Shown: in pieces, positions 56,580 through 64,000 of the stretch | How the letters are laid out: each line of letters opens with the position of its first letter | How positions within the stretch are numbered: the stretch's first letter is position 1 | Source: Hydrogenophaga borbori | Lineage (GTDB): Bacteria; Pseudomonadota; Gammaproteobacteria; Burkholderiales; Burkholderiaceae_C | Reading direction: 5' to 3' | Assembly: GCF_003417535.1 (NCBI RefSeq) | Contig: NZ_QVLS01000001.1 | Location: forward strand, 434,001 to 498,000 | Length of the DNA: 64,000 nt | Translations under genes and position numbers: made by a program | The notes under the pieces: generated by a model | Databases searched by the model: none | The model's input: the letters and a program-made list of their open reading frames with translations, nothing else | Told to the model about the DNA's origin: nothing

Positions 56580-57569
56580 TCAGCTGTCCGCCGTGAACCC
56601 GATGGACTTGACGATCGGCCCCCAGATTTTGATGTCGCGTTGCAGCGCGGCGGCCAATTCCGAGGGCGTCGAAGGGCTGGACTCCATGCCCGCGCTGTGC
56701 AGGGTCTCGATCACCTCGGGCGCCTTGAGCGCCTCGTGCAGTGCCGCGTTGAGGCGGCGCACCGCCTCGTCGGGCGCCTTGGCGGGCAGGTAGAAGCCAT
56801 ACCACTCGTCGAAGACCAGGTCCTTGAAGCCCTGCTCCGCCAGCGTGGGCACCTGCGGCGAAAAGCGGCTGCGCCTGGCGCCCGAGCTGGCCAGCAGGCG
56901 CAGCTTGCTGTTGGGCGTCATGTGGCTGAGGAAGGTGCCCAGCGGCGAGCACAGCGCGGGCAGGCTGCCGCCGATGAGGTCCTGCAGCGCCGGCGTGGAG
57001 CCCCGGTAACCCACGTGCGTGACCTCCACGCCCGCCGCGCGACCCAGCGTCACGGCGGTGAAGTGCAGCGTGGAGCCGGTGGCCGGCGAGCCGATGTTGG
57101 CCTTGCCCGGGTTCGCCTTGAACCAGGCCATGAGGCCGGGGATGTCCTTCACGCTGTCCGGCACGCCAGGGCCCACGGCGATGCCGTAGTCGAAGCGGGC
57201 GCCCAGGCTCACCGGCGTCACGTCGGCCGCCGGGTCGTAGGGCAGCTTCTTGTAGGTGAAGGGGTAGACACCCAGCATGGACATGGGCGTGAGCAGCAGC
57301 TGGCTGCCGTCGGCCGGCGCGCCCTTGAGCGCGGTCACGCCGAGCTGACCGCCCGCGCCGGCGCGGTTTTCCACCACCACGGCCTTGGCATGGCCGGCCT
57401 GCACCAGCTTCTCGCCCACCTTGCGGGCCAGGGTGTCGGGCGTGGTGCCGGCGGGGAAGCCAACGAAGATGCGCACGGTGTCGGCGGCCTGCGCGCGGGC
57501 CAGGGGGGTGGCGCCCAGCAGCAGGCCGGCGCCGGCGGCACCGAGGAGGTGGCGGCGGTGAAGGGGCAT
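56580..57569 (-). CDS. Bug/TctC-family tripartite tricarboxylate-type substrate-binding protein
   Basis: A 329-residue periplasmic receptor. The leader has twin arginines (HRRHLLGAAGAG) and a cleavage site near LARAQA, so Tat export is possible. The two-lobed Bug fold shows IFVGFPAGTTPD, VVVENRAGAGG (about 64-74) and GSTLHFTA. Bug proteins bind small carboxylates, usually feeding TctAB permeases; none is adjacent, though a tctBA pair without its own receptor lies at 21930-23952. A GGAGA site precedes the ATG, and the palindrome at 57601-57616 lies just upstream. Confidence 0.92.
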   Translation of the reverse strand: MPLHRRHLLGAAGAGLLLGATPLARAQAADTVRIFVGFPAGTTPDTLARKVGEKLVQAGHAKAVVVENRAGAGGQLGVTALKGAPADGSQLLLTPMSMLGVYPFTYKKLPYDPAADVTPVSLGARFDYGIAVGPGVPDSVKDIPGLMAWFKANPGKANIGSPATGSTLHFTAVTLGRAAGVEVTHVGYRGSTPALQDLIGGSLPALCSPLGTFLSHMTPNSKLRLLASSGARRSRFSPQVPTLAEQGFKDLVFDEWYGFYLPAKAPDEAVRRLNAALHEALKAPEVIETLHSAGMESSPSTPSELAAALQRDIKIWGPIVKSIGFTADS

Positions 57570-57600
57570 GGGTTTGTCTCCGGTTGGATGGGCTTATTTT

Positions 57601-57616
57601 GTCAACCTAGGTTGAC
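57601..57616. promoter_or_regulatory. MarR-type operator upstream of bug
   Basis: GTCAACCTAGGTTGAC is a perfect 16-base palindrome 31 bases before the bug start. Two more GTCAACC half-sites follow at 57635 and 57648. The arms share TGTCAA/TTGACA with the palindrome in front of marR at 58204, so the neighbouring MarR regulator is the likely binder. Confidence 0.7.
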
Positions 57617-57696
57617 GTAATGGATTCTCAAACCGTCAACCGGACGCGTCAACCCGCCCTGGTCGCTTCGGCGCCAGGGCTTTCCCTAGTCGCCCG

Positions 57697-58158
57697 TCAA
57701 TCGCTTTCAGGCGCGGCCCGTTCCGGCCAGGGCAAGGCCAGGATGCGGCGCAGCTCCTCCACGTTGTCCTGGCCGATGTGGCGGGCCAGTTCTTCTTCCA
57801 TGCGCACGAAGGCGGCGGCCGCCTCCTCGGACATGCGCCAGCCCTTCTGCGAGAAGCGCAGCAGCTTGACGCGACCGTCCTCCTCGCTTGGCACGAACTC
57901 CACCAGCCCCAGACGCTCGGCCTCCAGCGCAAGCTTGTGCACCGCCTGGCGCGACACGCCCAGTCGCCGCGCCAGTTCCGACAGCCCCAGCGGGCGCCCG
58001 CCCAACTGCGCGAACAGGCGGTTCATGGCGGTGGTCAGCTGCGGGTAGCCCTCCAGGTGCGCCCCCTGCACCACGCGCGCTTCCATCCAGTCGGACCGGG
58101 CCATCAGCAGGTGGCGCAGCAACTGCTTGTGCGGGGTGGTGGGCGGGGTCTTGGGCAT
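57697..58158 (-). CDS. MarR family transcriptional regulator
   Basis: A 153-residue winged-helix regulator with LSELARRLGVSRQAVHKLALE as the HTH (about 59-79) and the wing in VPSEEDGRVKLLRFSQKG. MarR dimers usually repress their own gene and a neighbouring catabolic or efflux gene until an aromatic acid or acyl-CoA ligand binds. Matching palindromes lie in front of this gene and of bug, so it probably controls the marR-bug-CoA ligase set. A GAGGAG site precedes the ATG. Confidence 0.88.
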   Translation of the reverse strand: MPKTPPTTPHKQLLRHLLMARSDWMEARVVQGAHLEGYPQLTTAMNRLFAQLGGRPLGLSELARRLGVSRQAVHKLALEAERLGLVEFVPSEEDGRVKLLRFSQKGWRMSEEAAAAFVRMEEELARHIGQDNVEELRRILALPWPERAAPESD

Positions 58159-58203
58159 GGGGCTCCTCGGGGCTCGGCGGGTGAGCTTGGCAGAGCCGCT
58201 TCA

Positions 58204-58225
58204 TTTGTCAATCAGAATTGACAAA
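58204..58225. promoter_or_regulatory. MarR-type autoregulatory operator
   Basis: TTTGTCAAT and ATTGACAAA are perfect 9-base arms around CAGA, 46 bases upstream of marR. TTGACA on the minus strand could also be the -35 of the marR promoter, so binding would repress it. The divergent membrane-protein gene starts 140 bases away on the other side. Confidence 0.7.
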
Positions 58226-58366
58226 CAGAACGGCCTTCAGCCAAACGCCCGGGGAGATTGTCCACACCCCATGCCTCAGCCGCTTCCAAGCTCGCGGCGA
58301 TCGGCCCGGCCTTGCGCCTGCGCGGGCCGGTGGGATGATGGCGACCCCCGGTCCCGCCCAACCGCG

Positions 58367-59269
58367 ATGGCCAGCTTCGTTTACCACCCCGCCTTCCAGA
58401 GCCTGCTGCTGCCGGCCCTCCTGAGCCTGGCCTGCCTGGGCGCGTTGCGCGCGGGGTGGGGCCAGGCGCGCGGGCCCTGGGTCTCGCTGGGCGCAGCGCT
58501 GGGCCTGGTGCTGGCCCTGGCGGCCTGGCCCGGCCTGAACTGGCCGGCCACCACCCAGGCGCACAAGCTCCCCTGGGTGGTGCTGGCGAGCTTGCTGGCC
58601 ATGGTGCCGGCCCTGGCCAGCGCGCGCGCCGCCGCCCGCCACCATCCGCTGCGGCCCTGGCTGCTGGCGGCGCTGGTGTGGGGGGCCGCCTCGGCCTGGC
58701 TGCTGGGAATGGGCGCGCCGCTGCGCCTGCTGCTGGCGGCCGGCGGCGGCGCGCTGGCGCTGGGCGTGTCGGCCTGGTCCACCGAAGCGCCGGGCGCTGA
58801 GCCCACGGCGGCGGCCGGCTCGGCCGGGGCCTTGGCGGTGCTGCTGCTGGGCCTGGTGGGCATGGCGGTCGTGGCGGGCTCGCTGTTGCTCGCGCAGCTG
58901 GCGCTGATGGCGGCCGTCGCCACCGCCGTGCTGGGCCTGTGGGCCTGGATCGGGCCACGCGCGGGGGTGCGCGTGGGCGCCGCCGCACTGATGCCCCTGG
59001 CCAGCTCCGCCCTGGTCCTGCTCTGCCTCAACCTGCTCAGCGGGCAGGTGCCGGCGGGCGTACCGGCCCTGCTGCTGCTCGCGCTCACGGCGCCCTGGTG
59101 GCTGGCCCGCCGGGCCGGGGCCGCGCGGCACTGGCGCTGGCGGCCGCTGGTGGTGGCGCTGCTGGCGGCCATTCCCGTGCTGGCCGCGCTGGGCTGGCAG
59201 ACCATGTGGCCGGGCGATGCGGGCGCCGGCGCGGCCGGCGAGGACCCCTACTACACGCCGCGCTGGTGA
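58367..59269 (+). CDS. polytopic membrane protein of unknown function
   Basis: A 300-residue protein composed almost wholly of Ala/Leu/Gly-rich hydrophobic helices (about nine), with basic loops (RAAARHHPLRPW, RRAGAARHWRWR). The C-terminal tail GEDPYYTPRW is soluble. I see no transporter signature. The ATG at 58367 begins MASFVYHPAFQSLLLP; longer starts would run into the marR operator. Confidence 0.7.
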   Translation: MASFVYHPAFQSLLLPALLSLACLGALRAGWGQARGPWVSLGAALGLVLALAAWPGLNWPATTQAHKLPWVVLASLLAMVPALASARAAARHHPLRPWLLAALVWGAASAWLLGMGAPLRLLLAAGGGALALGVSAWSTEAPGAEPTAAAGSAGALAVLLLGLVGMAVVAGSLLLAQLALMAAVATAVLGLWAWIGPRAGVRVGAAALMPLASSALVLLCLNLLSGQVPAGVPALLLLALTAPWWLARRAGAARHWRWRPLVVALLAAIPVLAALGWQTMWPGDAGAGAAGEDPYYTPRW

Positions 59270-59327
59270 ACGGTGCCCGCGCCGCCATCGGGGCCGGCCC
59301 TGGGTAGGCGTTCGGCGATCCCGATGA

Positions 59328-59333
59328 GATGAT
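59328..59333 (+). promoter_or_regulatory. candidate -10 element for the RibD_C-like gene
   Basis: GATGAT ends 6 bases before the ATG with no Shine-Dalgarno sequence between, another case of a possible leaderless transcript. Weak. Confidence 0.3.
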
Positions 59334-59339
59334 GGCCGC

Positions 59340-60281
59340 ATGCCGTCCAGCCCCCGGTCCGCGCGCCCCGCCCCAGCCCCCAACGATCCCGGCTCGGCCG
59401 CGCTGTCGGACGTGCCGGCCGACTGGCCAGCCCTGTGGGAGCAGGTGCTGGCGGCGCGCGAGGGCCGCGCGGTGCCGGCGTCCCGGCGCGCCACGCTGGC
59501 CTGGCGGGCGGACGGCGGCTGGTGCATCCGGGGCCCGGTGAGCGCCCGCGCCGCCGCCCTTTTCGATCTTTACAAACCCTTGCTCGACGCGCGCGCCGCC
59601 CGGGGCTCGCCCTGGGTGGTGGCCCAGATGGGCCAGAGCCTGGACGGCTTCGTGGCCACGGCGACGGGCGACTCCTACTACGTGAACGGGGCGCACAGCC
59701 TGGTGCACCTGCACCGCCTGCGCGCGCTCTGCGACGCGGTGCTGGTGGGCGCCGGCACCGTGGCCATCGACAACCCCCAGCTCACCACGCGCCGCGTGCC
59801 CGGTCCGAACCCGGTGCGCGTGCTGCTGGACCCCGAGGCCCGGCTCGACGGCACGTCGCGCGCGCTGCGCGATGGCCAGTCCCCCACGCTGTGGCTGTGC
59901 GACGCGCGCCACGCGGCCCGGGCGCACGAGCGCCTGGGCCGCGGCGCGCCCGGCGCCGAGGTGCTGCCCGTGGCCGGACTGAGCACGGGGTCCGACGAAG
60001 CGCGCGGCCACGACGCGCAGCGCCTGCTCGCCGCCCTGGCCGAACGCGGCCTGCGCGTGCTCTTCGTGGAAGGTGGCGGCGTCACGGTGTCGCGCTTCTT
60101 CGCGGCCGGCGCCCTGCAACGGCTGCACCTGTCGGTGGCGCCCGTGCTGGTGGGCGACGGCCGACGCGGCCTGCGCGTGCCCGCGCGCGAGGTGATGGCG
60201 GAATGCCCCCGCCCGCCCGCGCGCCTGGTGGTGCTGGGCGACGACATGCTCTGGGATCTGGACCTCGCCGCGCTGGGCTGA
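59340..60281 (+). CDS. RibD C-terminal-like (DHFR-fold) NADPH-dependent reductase
   Basis: A 313-residue protein whose residues about 98-310 form a RibD_C reductase domain: VVAQMGQSLDGFVAT, LRALCDAVLVGAGTVAIDNPQLTTR, VRVLLDPEARLD and FVEGGGVTVSRFFAAGALQRLHL. The deaminase domain of full RibD is absent; the first 95 residues are unassigned. Such stand-alone domains reduce pyrimidine or pterin-like intermediates with NADPH. It converges with the methyltransferase gene three bases away and belongs with the cluster on the other strand. Confidence 0.87.
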   Translation: MPSSPRSARPAPAPNDPGSAALSDVPADWPALWEQVLAAREGRAVPASRRATLAWRADGGWCIRGPVSARAAALFDLYKPLLDARAARGSPWVVAQMGQSLDGFVATATGDSYYVNGAHSLVHLHRLRALCDAVLVGAGTVAIDNPQLTTRRVPGPNPVRVLLDPEARLDGTSRALRDGQSPTLWLCDARHAARAHERLGRGAPGAEVLPVAGLSTGSDEARGHDAQRLLAALAERGLRVLFVEGGGVTVSRFFAAGALQRLHLSVAPVLVGDGRRGLRVPAREVMAECPRPPARLVVLGDDMLWDLDLAALG

Positions 60282-60284
60282 GCG

Positions 60285-61136
60285 CTACGCCGGCACCGCC
60301 AGCAGCTCCAGGTGCCCCACGCGCACGCGTCCCGTGGCCGCCAGCGCCAGGCGGCGCTGCCGCCACGCCGCCACCCGCGCCGCCTGCGAGGGGGCCTGCT
60401 CGGCGGCGGCTTGCGCCATGCCGTCGATCAGCGCGCGCTGCAGGGCCAGGCCGTCGCGCCCGATGCGCCAGTCGCTGCGTGCGAGCCGCACGCGGTAGCC
60501 CTTCTGGCGCAGGCACGCGGCCAGCCGCGGCACCGCCCGCGCGCCCAGCGCGGGGCCGAAGCCCTTGTCGCCTTGTTGGTGGGCGGCGAAGAGGCGCTGG
60601 ATGGCGCCATCGTCCGCGTCCGCCGGACCCCAGTGGTGGTGGCCGTCCACGCTGAGCGACAGCAGCAGCGGCACGCGGGCCGCCGACGCCAGCGCGGCCA
60701 GTTGCTCCAGCCAGTCGGCCCCCACCAGATCGAGCAGGGCCGAAGCCGTGACCAGGTGGGCCGCGCGCCAGGGCAGCGTGGGCAGATCGCGCGCGAGGTC
60801 GGCACGCCGGCGCACGACCTCCACGCCGCCACCCCGCCATCGCAGCCGCTCGCCGGCGATCGTGTCGAAACCGGGCCACGACGCCCATTGCCGCAGCAGC
60901 GCGGCGTCGTGGTCGACCACCAGCCACTGCTGCGCCCCACCCAGGCGCGGCGCCAGCCAGCGCAGGTTGGCGCCCGTGCCGCAGCCGAGGTCGATCACGC
61001 GCCAGGGGCCGGTGGCGGGCCGGCGCGCGAGCAGGGGCGGCAGCAGCCGCGCGGCGGCCGTGTCGCGCGCGGCAGCGTCGAAGGGTTCGCGCAGCGCGAG
61101 CCAGCCGGCATCGAAACGCGCGCCGCGGGTTTTCAC
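60285..61136 (-). CDS. class I SAM-dependent methyltransferase
   Basis: A 283-residue Rossmann-fold methyltransferase with motif I VIDLGCGTGAN (about 48-57) and an acidic end of strand 2 (WLVVDHD). The acceptor is unknown. The GTG start at 61136 overlaps the stop of the glycosyltransferase gene (GTGA) and is the only start that fits the domain. It is the last gene of a four-gene set transcribed leftward. Confidence 0.85.
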   Translation of the reverse strand: MKTRGARFDAGWLALREPFDAAARDTAAARLLPPLLARRPATGPWRVIDLGCGTGANLRWLAPRLGGAQQWLVVDHDAALLRQWASWPGFDTIAGERLRWRGGGVEVVRRRADLARDLPTLPWRAAHLVTASALLDLVGADWLEQLAALASAARVPLLLSLSVDGHHHWGPADADDGAIQRLFAAHQQGDKGFGPALGARAVPRLAACLRQKGYRVRLARSDWRIGRDGLALQRALIDGMAQAAAEQAPSQAARVAAWRQRRLALAATGRVRVGHLELLAVPA

Positions 61137-62215
61137 GGCGCCAGCCCCTGCACGCGGTCGAGCACGGACTCGAAGCGCGCGGCCTGCTGGTCCCAGGACG
61201 GCAAGGCCCGCGCGGCCTGTCGCGCGGCCTCGGCCCAGCGTTGGCGCAGGGCCCGATCGGCCATGGCCGTGGCCAGCGCGGCCCGCCAGGCGCCCGCGTC
61301 GCCGGGCGGCACCAGCAGGCCCGCCCCCGCCGGCACGGTGTGCGCGAGCGCGCCCGCGCGGCTGGCCACGATGGGCAGGCCGTGCGCCAGGGCCTCGTTG
61401 ACGACCATGCCGAAGCCCTCGTGCAGCGAGGCCAGCACGAACAGGTCGGCGCTGGCGTAGCGCGCCTGCAGCGCCTCGGCGCTCAGCTCGCCGTGCCAGT
61501 GCACCCGCCCCGCCAGCGGGCCGCCCGCGGTGCGCGCGTGCAGCGCGGCGGCCAGCGCCGGGTCGCGCGCGGCGCTGCCCACGCAGTGCAGGGTCCAGTC
61601 GAGCGCCAGCAGGCCGGACAGCGCGTCCAGCAGCACGGCATGCGCCTTGCGCGGGGTGAGCGTGGCGACGCAGAGCAACTGCAGCCCGCCGCCTTGCGCG
61701 CCGGCATGGCCCGACTCGCCCGGGACGGCCACGGCATCGTTGCCCGGTTCCACCACCGTGATGCGGTCCGGCGGCACGCCCAGCTCGGCCACGTCCCGCG
61801 CGGTCTGCCCGCTCACCGCCACCACCCAGCGGGCGTGCCGCAGGGCCGCGCTTTCGCGCTCGCGCAGCGCCTGGGCGGCGGCCGCGTCCAGGCCGGTTTC
61901 CAGGTGCAGCGGGTGGTGCACCAGCGCCAGCCAGCGCAGCCGCCGCGCGTGCGGCGCCACCACCTCGCCCAGGGCGCCGAAGGCCAGGCCATCGGCCACC
62001 ACGCACTCGCCATCGGGCAGAGCGGCGATGGCGCGGCGCGCTTCGGCCAGGCTGGCCTCGTCGGGCCGGGGCCAGGCGCCGTCGAGGCGCAGCCACTCGA
62101 CCGATGCGCCGCGCGCGCGCAGCGACTCGACCAGCCGCCGGTCGTACCGGTAGCCACCGGTGAGCGTGCGCCAGTCGCCCGGGATCAGCAGCCGGCAGTG
62201 GCGCGCGGCGGGCAT
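61133..62215 (-). CDS. GT4-family glycosyltransferase
   Basis: A 360-residue GT-B glycosyltransferase. The N-lobe starts CRLLIPGDWRTLTGGYRYDRR; the C-lobe carries LLCVATLTPRKAH (about 180-192) and the nucleotide-sugar-binding EX7E motif, Glu266 and Glu274 in HEGFGMVVNEAL. It should transfer a sugar with retention to an unknown acceptor. It is coupled to the methyltransferase and lies 12 bases after the PTPS-like gene. Confidence 0.9.
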   Translation of the reverse strand: MPAARHCRLLIPGDWRTLTGGYRYDRRLVESLRARGASVEWLRLDGAWPRPDEASLAEARRAIAALPDGECVVADGLAFGALGEVVAPHARRLRWLALVHHPLHLETGLDAAAAQALRERESAALRHARWVVAVSGQTARDVAELGVPPDRITVVEPGNDAVAVPGESGHAGAQGGGLQLLCVATLTPRKAHAVLLDALSGLLALDWTLHCVGSAARDPALAAALHARTAGGPLAGRVHWHGELSAEALQARYASADLFVLASLHEGFGMVVNEALAHGLPIVASRAGALAHTVPAGAGLLVPPGDAGAWRAALATAMADRALRQRWAEAARQAARALPSWDQQAARFESVLDRVQGLAP

Positions 62216-62227
62216 GCGCGGAGGCCC

Positions 62228-62653
62228 TCAGGCGGCGGGCAGCGCCGCCTCGTACGAGGCCCTGGCCACATGCGATTCGTTCAGCGTCACGCGCATCGCC
62301 GTCAGCCCGCCCGTGGCGCTGCCCGGCACCGCGTGCGGGCCCAGCGCGCCTGCGGCAATGCGCGCCGCCAGCCGCTCGAACAGGGCGTGCGCCAGGAACT
62401 CGGTGGTGGTGTTGCGGCCGGCGAACTCGGGCGCCTCGTCGAGGTTGCGGAAGTTCAGCCGCGCCAGCTCTTCGCGCAGCAGCTGCGTGGCCAGGCCGAT
62501 GTCGACCACCAGGCCATCCGGGTCCAGCGCCGGGCGGCGCAGGGCCAGGTCCACCACGTAGGTGGCGCCATGCAAGGCCTGCGCGGGGCCAAAGACCGCG
62601 CCGCGGAAGCTGTGCGCGATCATGAAATGGTCTCGGACGGTGAGCGTGAACAT
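62228..62653 (-). CDS. degenerate 6-pyruvoyl-tetrahydropterin synthase/QueD-fold protein
   Basis: A 141-residue T-fold protein. His14 (MIAHSF) and His28 (ALHGATY) fit two of the three PTPS zinc ligands, but the third His of the usual HGH is Ala30 and the catalytic Cys four residues before it is missing (Ala24). The Asp/His relay position reads LDEAPEF, with Glu for His. The substrate-anchoring Glu is kept in [12 protein letters not shown]. It is unlikely to do standard PTPS or QueD chemistry; a pterin-like ligand is still plausible. Confidence 0.8.
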   Translation of the reverse strand: MFTLTVRDHFMIAHSFRGAVFGPAQALHGATYVVDLALRRPALDPDGLVVDIGLATQLLREELARLNFRNLDEAPEFAGRNTTTEFLAHALFERLAARIAAGALGPHAVPGSATGGLTAMRVTLNESHVARASYEAALPAA

Positions 62654-62675
62654 GCGGTGGGGTCGGGGGTGGGGG

Positions 62676-63671
62676 TCAGTCGGGGTAGTCGATGCGCTGG
62701 CACAGGGTCTCGCTGTCGCCGCCGGCCAGGCGCGTCAGCACCTGGGGCAGCTCGTCGAAGCGCGCCCGGTGGGTGATGAGTCGGTCCAGCACCGGGTCGG
62801 TCAGCAGGGACAGCGCCAGCCCCAGCCGGCGCGCGTGGTTCCAGCGCGCGCGCTGCGCGGTGGCCACCTGCCCCACCTGGGAGCTGCGCAGCGTGAGCCG
62901 CTGCGCGTGAAACCCCTGGCCCAGCGGCAGCGGCACCGCGCGGGTGCCGTACCAGCTCAGCTCCAGCACCGTGGCCTCGAAGCCGGCCAGGCCCAGGGCG
63001 GTGGCCAGGCCGTCGGGCTGGCCGCTGGCGTGGATGACCAGATCGGCCTCGGGCCGAGCGGCCCCGGGCAGGGCGAAGCCGGCGCCGAGCGCGCGCGCCA
63101 CCTCGGCGCGCGCGGGCGCGGTGTCCACCACCTGCACCTCGCAGCCTGGCAGGCGCGCCGCCAGCCAGGCCACCAGCAGGCCGAGGGTGCCGCCACCCAC
63201 CACGCTGATGCGATCGCCCACGCGCGGCGCGGCGTCCCACAGGGCGTTGATGGCGGTCTCCAGGTTGGCCGCGAGCACCGCGCGCGCGGGCGGCACGCCC
63301 TCGGGCAGCGGCGCCACGGCGCTGGCGGGCACCTGGTAGAGCGTCTGGTGAGGGTGCAGGCAGAACACGGCGCGGCCCCGCAGGTGCGCCGGGCCGGCCT
63401 CGACCACGCCCACGCTCACGTAGCCGTACTTCACCGGCGCCGGAAACTCGCCGACCTGGAAAGGCGCGCGCATGCGCCGGGCCTCGCTGGCGGGCACCTC
63501 GCCGCGGAACACCAGGGTCTCGGTGCCCCGGCTCACGCCGCTGTGCAGGGCGCGCACGCGCACCTCGCCTTCGCTCAGGGCGGGCAGGGCCTGCGCGCGG
63601 ATCTCGGCGCGCGAGGGCCCGGTGATCCAGCAGGCCTGGGCTGTGGCGGTGTGGACGGTGGTGGGGTTCAA
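62676..63671 (-). CDS. MDR-family dehydrogenase lacking the catalytic zinc Cys
   Basis: A 331-residue medium-chain dehydrogenase/reductase. The NAD(P)-binding fold begins [21 protein letters not shown] (about 152-172). Where zinc enzymes have Cys, this reads SGVSRGTE with Ser47, and the structural-zinc Cys cluster is absent, as in BchC-like relatives. It is the first gene of the leftward set with the PTPS-like protein 22 bases on. The substrate is unknown. Confidence 0.85.
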   Translation of the reverse strand: MNPTTVHTATAQACWITGPSRAEIRAQALPALSEGEVRVRALHSGVSRGTETLVFRGEVPASEARRMRAPFQVGEFPAPVKYGYVSVGVVEAGPAHLRGRAVFCLHPHQTLYQVPASAVAPLPEGVPPARAVLAANLETAINALWDAAPRVGDRISVVGGGTLGLLVAWLAARLPGCEVQVVDTAPARAEVARALGAGFALPGAARPEADLVIHASGQPDGLATALGLAGFEATVLELSWYGTRAVPLPLGQGFHAQRLTLRSSQVGQVATAQRARWNHARRLGLALSLLTDPVLDRLITHRARFDELPQVLTRLAGGDSETLCQRIDYPD

Positions 63672-63797
63672 GGGGTCGGGCGGACGGGTTCGGCCGGATC
63701 GAGCCAGGGGGCGGGGAAACAGGGCTTGCGCGCGCAGGCCAAGACGAGGAACCTCAGGGTTCGCCAGCCATCTTAGAGGCCCCCTCGCGCCAACGCC

Positions 63798-64000
63798 ATG
63801 AACCCCGCCGCCGCGACCCTCGCCCCGCCGGCCCCGGACCCGGCCCTGCGGCAGCAGGCCGCCCGCGCCCTGGCCGGCGCGGGGCTGGCGTTGCTGCTGG
63901 CGGCCGGTGGCCTGGGCCTGTGGGGTGGCCTGGGCCTGGACTACCCGCTCAAGGCCCTGCTGGCCTACGCCCTGGGCGCCGCGCTGGTGTGGCGCGGCCT
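63798..64000 (+). CDS. membrane protein, 3' part missing
   Basis: The first 67 codons are seen before the right edge. After a Pro/Ala-rich start come two hydrophobic stretches (ALAGAGLALLLAAGGLGLWG and PLKALLAYALGAALVW). It is divergent from the dehydrogenase across 126 bases. It could be a CDP-alcohol phosphatidyltransferase or another membrane enzyme, but too little is present to decide. Confidence 0.5.
   Translation, partial: MNPAAATLAPPAPDPALRQQAARALAGAGLALLLAAGGLGLWGGLGLDYPLKALLAYALGAALVWRG

Overview
The window looks like chromosomal DNA of a betaproteobacterium of the Comamonadaceae (Hydrogenophaga- or Acidovorax-like). The inference rests on very GC-rich coding sequence, the mltG-tmk-holB-pilZ-tatD order, tripartite tricarboxylate transporter (TTT/Bug) genes, a CopK homologue, and GC-rich palindromic intergenic repeats. 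Genes are densely packed on both strands and no gene-free stretch exceeds about 300 bases. I see no rRNA, tRNA, CRISPR array or transposase.

Layout. 1-9830: a truncated DUF72 gene, an AraC/DJ-1 regulator divergent from an isochorismatase-like hydrolase, a receiver/pseudo-receiver protein, tex, two tandem HDOD paralogues, a patatin and trhO. 9776-16955: a large CadC-like regulator, an iron alcohol dehydrogenase, an HSL-type esterase, a thioesterase-GNAT fusion, a TANGO2/NRDE protein and ygfZ. 17031-21816: mltG, tmk, holB, pilZ, tatD and a secreted ankyrin protein. 21930-23952: tctB and tctA, closed by a strong terminator. 24028-25390: a less GC-rich island with a CesT-like type III secretion chaperone and a probable exported client, with no secretion apparatus nearby.

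25429-36443 is a copper-resistance island: two P1B ATPases, CopK, CopS/CopR, a TolC-like protein, a CopA-type multicopper oxidase, a cupredoxin, a CusF-like protein and CopZ. The divergent copZ/copA promoters both have the 19-bp spacer expected for a CueR/MerR activator, but no such regulator lies in the window. 36507-41815: a PhnD-like binding protein, then an aotJQMOP-type basic amino-acid ABC operon.

41816-47652 is the most striking part. A penicillin-acylase-family amidase is divergent from a FeeM/LuxI-fold acyltransferase, whose frame is broken, or programmed to shift, at an A8 run. The acyltransferase is followed by a CqsS-like multi-receiver hybrid kinase. Codon use there differs from the flanks. 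I read this as a candidate acyl-signal synthesis, sensing and turnover module. An adenylate cyclase-FHA protein follows.

48932-58158: a small conserved protein, LD-carboxypeptidase, a TadA-haloalkane dehalogenase fusion, OpgC, an SGNH hydrolase with a PaiB-like protein, and a marR-bug-CoA ligase set with matching palindromic operators. 58367-64000: a membrane protein, then a RibD_C-like reductase beside a methyltransferase, GT4 glycosyltransferase, degenerate PTPS-fold protein and zinc-ligand-poor MDR dehydrogenase. This set resembles a small-molecule pathway whose product I cannot name. A membrane gene is cut by the right edge.
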